From the NCBI GenBank assembly GCA_013375355.1, contig JABXJV010000567.1, positions 1-6,580 of the forward strand: 6,580 nt of DNA. Reading direction: 5' to 3'. Below, piece after piece: positions 5,005-6,580 of the stretch (its first letter is position 1; each line of letters begins with the position of its first letter). The notes beneath the pieces were generated by a model. That model was not told the DNA's origin. It worked only from the letters and a program-made list of their open reading frames with translations, and did not search any database. The translations under genes were made by a program, and so were the position numbers. The stretch comes from Candidatus Helarchaeota archaeon (lineage in GTDB: Archaea; Asgardarchaeota; Lokiarchaeia; Helarchaeales; JABXJV01).

Positions 5005-6450
5005 ATGTCAGATACCGATAAATTTGACGCTTTAATCGTAGGCGGTGGCGTTGGTGGTACTGCCATTGGCGCATTATTAGCTCACAGTGGGTATAAGATA
5101 AAACTATTTGATAAGAATAATATTATTGGTGGTCGTTGTACAACTTACGAGCATAAAGGGTTTAAGATAGATCTTGGTGTGCACCTCTTTGGTGTAGGAG
5201 AAAATGGTTATCTAGGTGATGTCTGCCGAATGATAGAAATGCCAAATGCGATAAAATGGGTTATTGCTCGAAATCCACGACCGATTCTAAATTATTGCGG
5301 TGACCGAAAGGTTTATTCTCGGGATACAATGAGTGGAATGCTTGGTAGTAAAAAAAAGGGAAAAGTAGATTCAGAAGCTAAAAAGAAAGAAAAAGAAGCT
5401 GGTAATAAATTCTGGTCTGATTGTATGAATATGCCTATGGATAAAATTGAAGATTTATATTATACCAAACTTGCAAATTTTGTATCAAAATATTCAAAAA
5501 ATCCTATGTTATTAATGTTTGCTGCCCAAATTTGTATGCAATATTTTTGTGTAGATCCTTTTATTGCTTCTGCTGGAGAATTTATTCGATGTTTTCAACA
5601 GGTGACCAAAGCAAAATCTTCTGCTTATCCAATCGGCGGATGCATTGCAATACCTGCTGTTTATGCTGATGCAATTAAAAAATATGGTGGGGAAGTTCAA
5701 ATGAATGCAAAAGTATCGAAAATTGTAGTGGAAAAAGAACAAGCTAAGGGTGTAGAATTAGAAGATGGATCCTATTTCGAATCCGATCTAATTATTAGCA
5801 ATGCAGACATCCAAAATACCGCGTTAAATCTAATAGGAGAGAAATATTTTCCCTCAGATTATGTCGAAAGAATTAAAAAATTAAGGTATGCTACTCATTG
5901 TATGGCAATAAAAGTCGCTCTGGATAAAATTGTTACTGATCAGAAACTGATAATGTATATTCCTGTCCCATTCAAAGAGGCATTCAAAATGTTGCCTAAA
6001 AGAGGAGGTAAAGAACCTCCAGAGAAATTTGGGGGTATGATAACAAGCCCAAGCAATTTTGACCCTGCTCTTGCTCCAAAGGGAAAGCAATTGATATTCT
6101 TTGGGTCAGGTTGTAAACCTGGATTAAGTCAAAAAGAATATGAGAGATGGGGTGAAGGATGTATGGAATCATTATTAGAATGTCTTCCCGAAATTAAAGG
6201 TCATGTTATGTGGTATCGAACAGACACCCCAGCTCTTGTAGAACAGTATGCTGGGGAAGGTGGAAATATCATTGGAGTTGCACAGACTGTAAGACAAATC
6301 CATGAGCGCCGTCCATCACAGGTTACGCCGATTAAAGGGCTCTATATTGTTGGTTGCGAGGCTGGGGGTCATGGAATTGGCACTGAGCTTGCTGCAAATA
6401 GTGCTATGGAATTAGCTGAAATTTTATCAGAAACTACGATAAAAACTTAA
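5005..6450 (+). CDS. FAD-dependent oxidoreductase, CrtI/phytoene-desaturase-like superfamily
   Basis: This 481-aa flavoprotein has the complete two-part FAD site. At the N-terminus are DALIVGGGVGG (8-18) and IKLFDKNNIIGGRC (32-45), with D36 at the end of strand 2 where Glu is common, for binding the FAD ribose. At the C-terminus is GLYIVGCEAGGHGIGTELAA (445-464), the matching FAD motif. The length fits phytoene desaturases, prolycopene isomerases and related NAD(P)/FAD amine-oxidase-fold enzymes. The substrate is unknown; isoprenoid or other lipid desaturation, saturation or isomerisation would be normal for the family. A lysine-rich insertion (115-131, with GSKKKGK and AKKKEKE) is unusual and probably a surface loop. 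The ATG at 5005 has no SD; AATAATAT at 4969-4976 could be a weak TATA element. The methyltransferase relic ends 44 bp upstream, suggesting an earlier methyltransferase-oxidoreductase gene pair. Confidence 0.9.
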   Translation: MSDTDKFDALIVGGGVGGTAIGALLAHSGYKIKLFDKNNIIGGRCTTYEHKGFKIDLGVHLFGVGENGYLGDVCRMIEMPNAIKWVIARNPRPILNYCGDRKVYSRDTMSGMLGSKKKGKVDSEAKKKEKEAGNKFWSDCMNMPMDKIEDLYYTKLANFVSKYSKNPMLLMFAAQICMQYFCVDPFIASAGEFIRCFQQVTKAKSSAYPIGGCIAIPAVYADAIKKYGGEVQMNAKVSKIVVEKEQAKGVELEDGSYFESDLIISNADIQNTALNLIGEKYFPSDYVERIKKLRYATHCMAIKVALDKIVTDQKLIMYIPVPFKEAFKMLPKRGGKEPPEKFGGMITSPSNFDPALAPKGKQLIFFGSGCKPGLSQKEYERWGEGCMESLLECLPEIKGHVMWYRTDTPALVEQYAGEGGNIIGVAQTVRQIHERRPSQVTPIKGLYIVGCEAGGHGIGTELAANSAMELAEILSETTIKT

Positions 6451-6510
6451 AAATAGATTATCTCTTCGAAAAAAACAAAGAAAGAATAAAACTAAGAAAA
6501 TTCTTTTAGG

Positions 6511-6524
6511 GTATATTTTTATAC
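6511..6524 (+). promoter_or_regulatory. TATA box / short inverted repeat before the last gene
   Basis: GTATATTTTTATAC is a strong TATA-like element whose centre is about 33 bp before the ATG at 6550, predicting a leader of under ten bases. It is also a perfect inverted repeat (GTATA, four T, TATAC), so a weak hairpin or operator role is possible, though promoter use is simpler. Confidence 0.45.
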
Positions 6525-6549
6525 TTAAGATTACTAATATATTCTGAAA

Positions 6550-6580
6550 ATGTCAGTAGTAAAAATAACAGATAAAGAGA
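6550..6580 (+). CDS. Start of a further gene, cut by the window edge
   Basis: An ATG at 6550 opens ten codons (MSVVKITDKE) to the window end. The TATA-like element at 6511-6524 lies at a distance fitting a short-leader transcript, and the codons are protein-like. Too little is visible to name a family. Confidence 0.45.
   Translation, partial: MSVVKITDKE

Noticed and set aside
5512..6090. Two minus-strand ORFs (5512-5742 and 5881-6090) inside the oxidoreductase gene
   Set aside because: Both are antisense to conserved flavoprotein sequence, rich in Phe, Cys, Asn and Ser as expected for shadows, and have no start signals.
6511..6524. Hairpin terminator for the oxidoreductase gene
   Set aside because: The inverted repeat is only five AU pairs with a four-base loop, 60 bp past the stop, and its spacing to the next ATG fits a TATA box better.

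Overview
This is a 6.6 kb, clearly AT-rich window, most likely archaeal. Several genes are preceded by TATA-like boxes about 25-35 bp upstream of plausible transcript starts. Shine-Dalgarno (SD) sequences are patchy, two genes look leaderless or nearly so, and GTG/TTG starts occur. The protein style (Lys/Glu/Asn-rich, a ribbon-helix-helix-like protein, an 'LPREGPGS'-type SAM methyltransferase, an Asn/Lys-rich CrtI-like flavoprotein) would suit an Asgard archaeon such as the Lokiarchaeia. That placement is inference from style, not a database match.

Left part, 1-2225, all minus strand. In transcription order it holds a ribbon-helix-helix-like protein with an acidic C-terminal tail (2177-1713), a complete class I SAM-dependent methyltransferase (1635-880), a protein of unknown N-terminal family carrying a second copy of the acidic tail (772-260, perhaps starting at 838), and the first 61 codons of a second methyltransferase that leaves the window at base 1. 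Bases 1-377 and 1453-1830 are direct repeats about 95% identical (about 19 differences). They cover the methyltransferase 5' end, the spacer before it and the tail of the preceding gene. A segmental tandem duplication with a unit of about 1.45 kb explains this, and its junction made the gene at 260-772 a chimera.

Middle, 2226-4270, plus strand. A divergent promoter region is followed by a compact four-gene operon: a coiled-coil/proline-rich protein, two small unrecognised proteins, and a 314-aa protein that I recognise as the ARPP-1 (DUF6569) family. Spacings are a few bases or overlapping, so the products probably act together. The function is unknown.

Right part, 4271-6580, plus strand. 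An 81-aa orphan is followed by a 59-codon GTG-start ORF placed as if leaderless behind a TATA box. Next comes a 30-codon 3' remnant of a third methyltransferase copy, about 86% identical in DNA to the end of the complete one. A 481-aa FAD-dependent oxidoreductase of the CrtI/phytoene-desaturase-like superfamily follows, and the first ten codons of another gene run off the right edge. Methyltransferase sequence therefore occurs three times in 5 kb (5' fragment at the edge, complete, 3' remnant), in two orientations, so the locus has been rearranged repeatedly.
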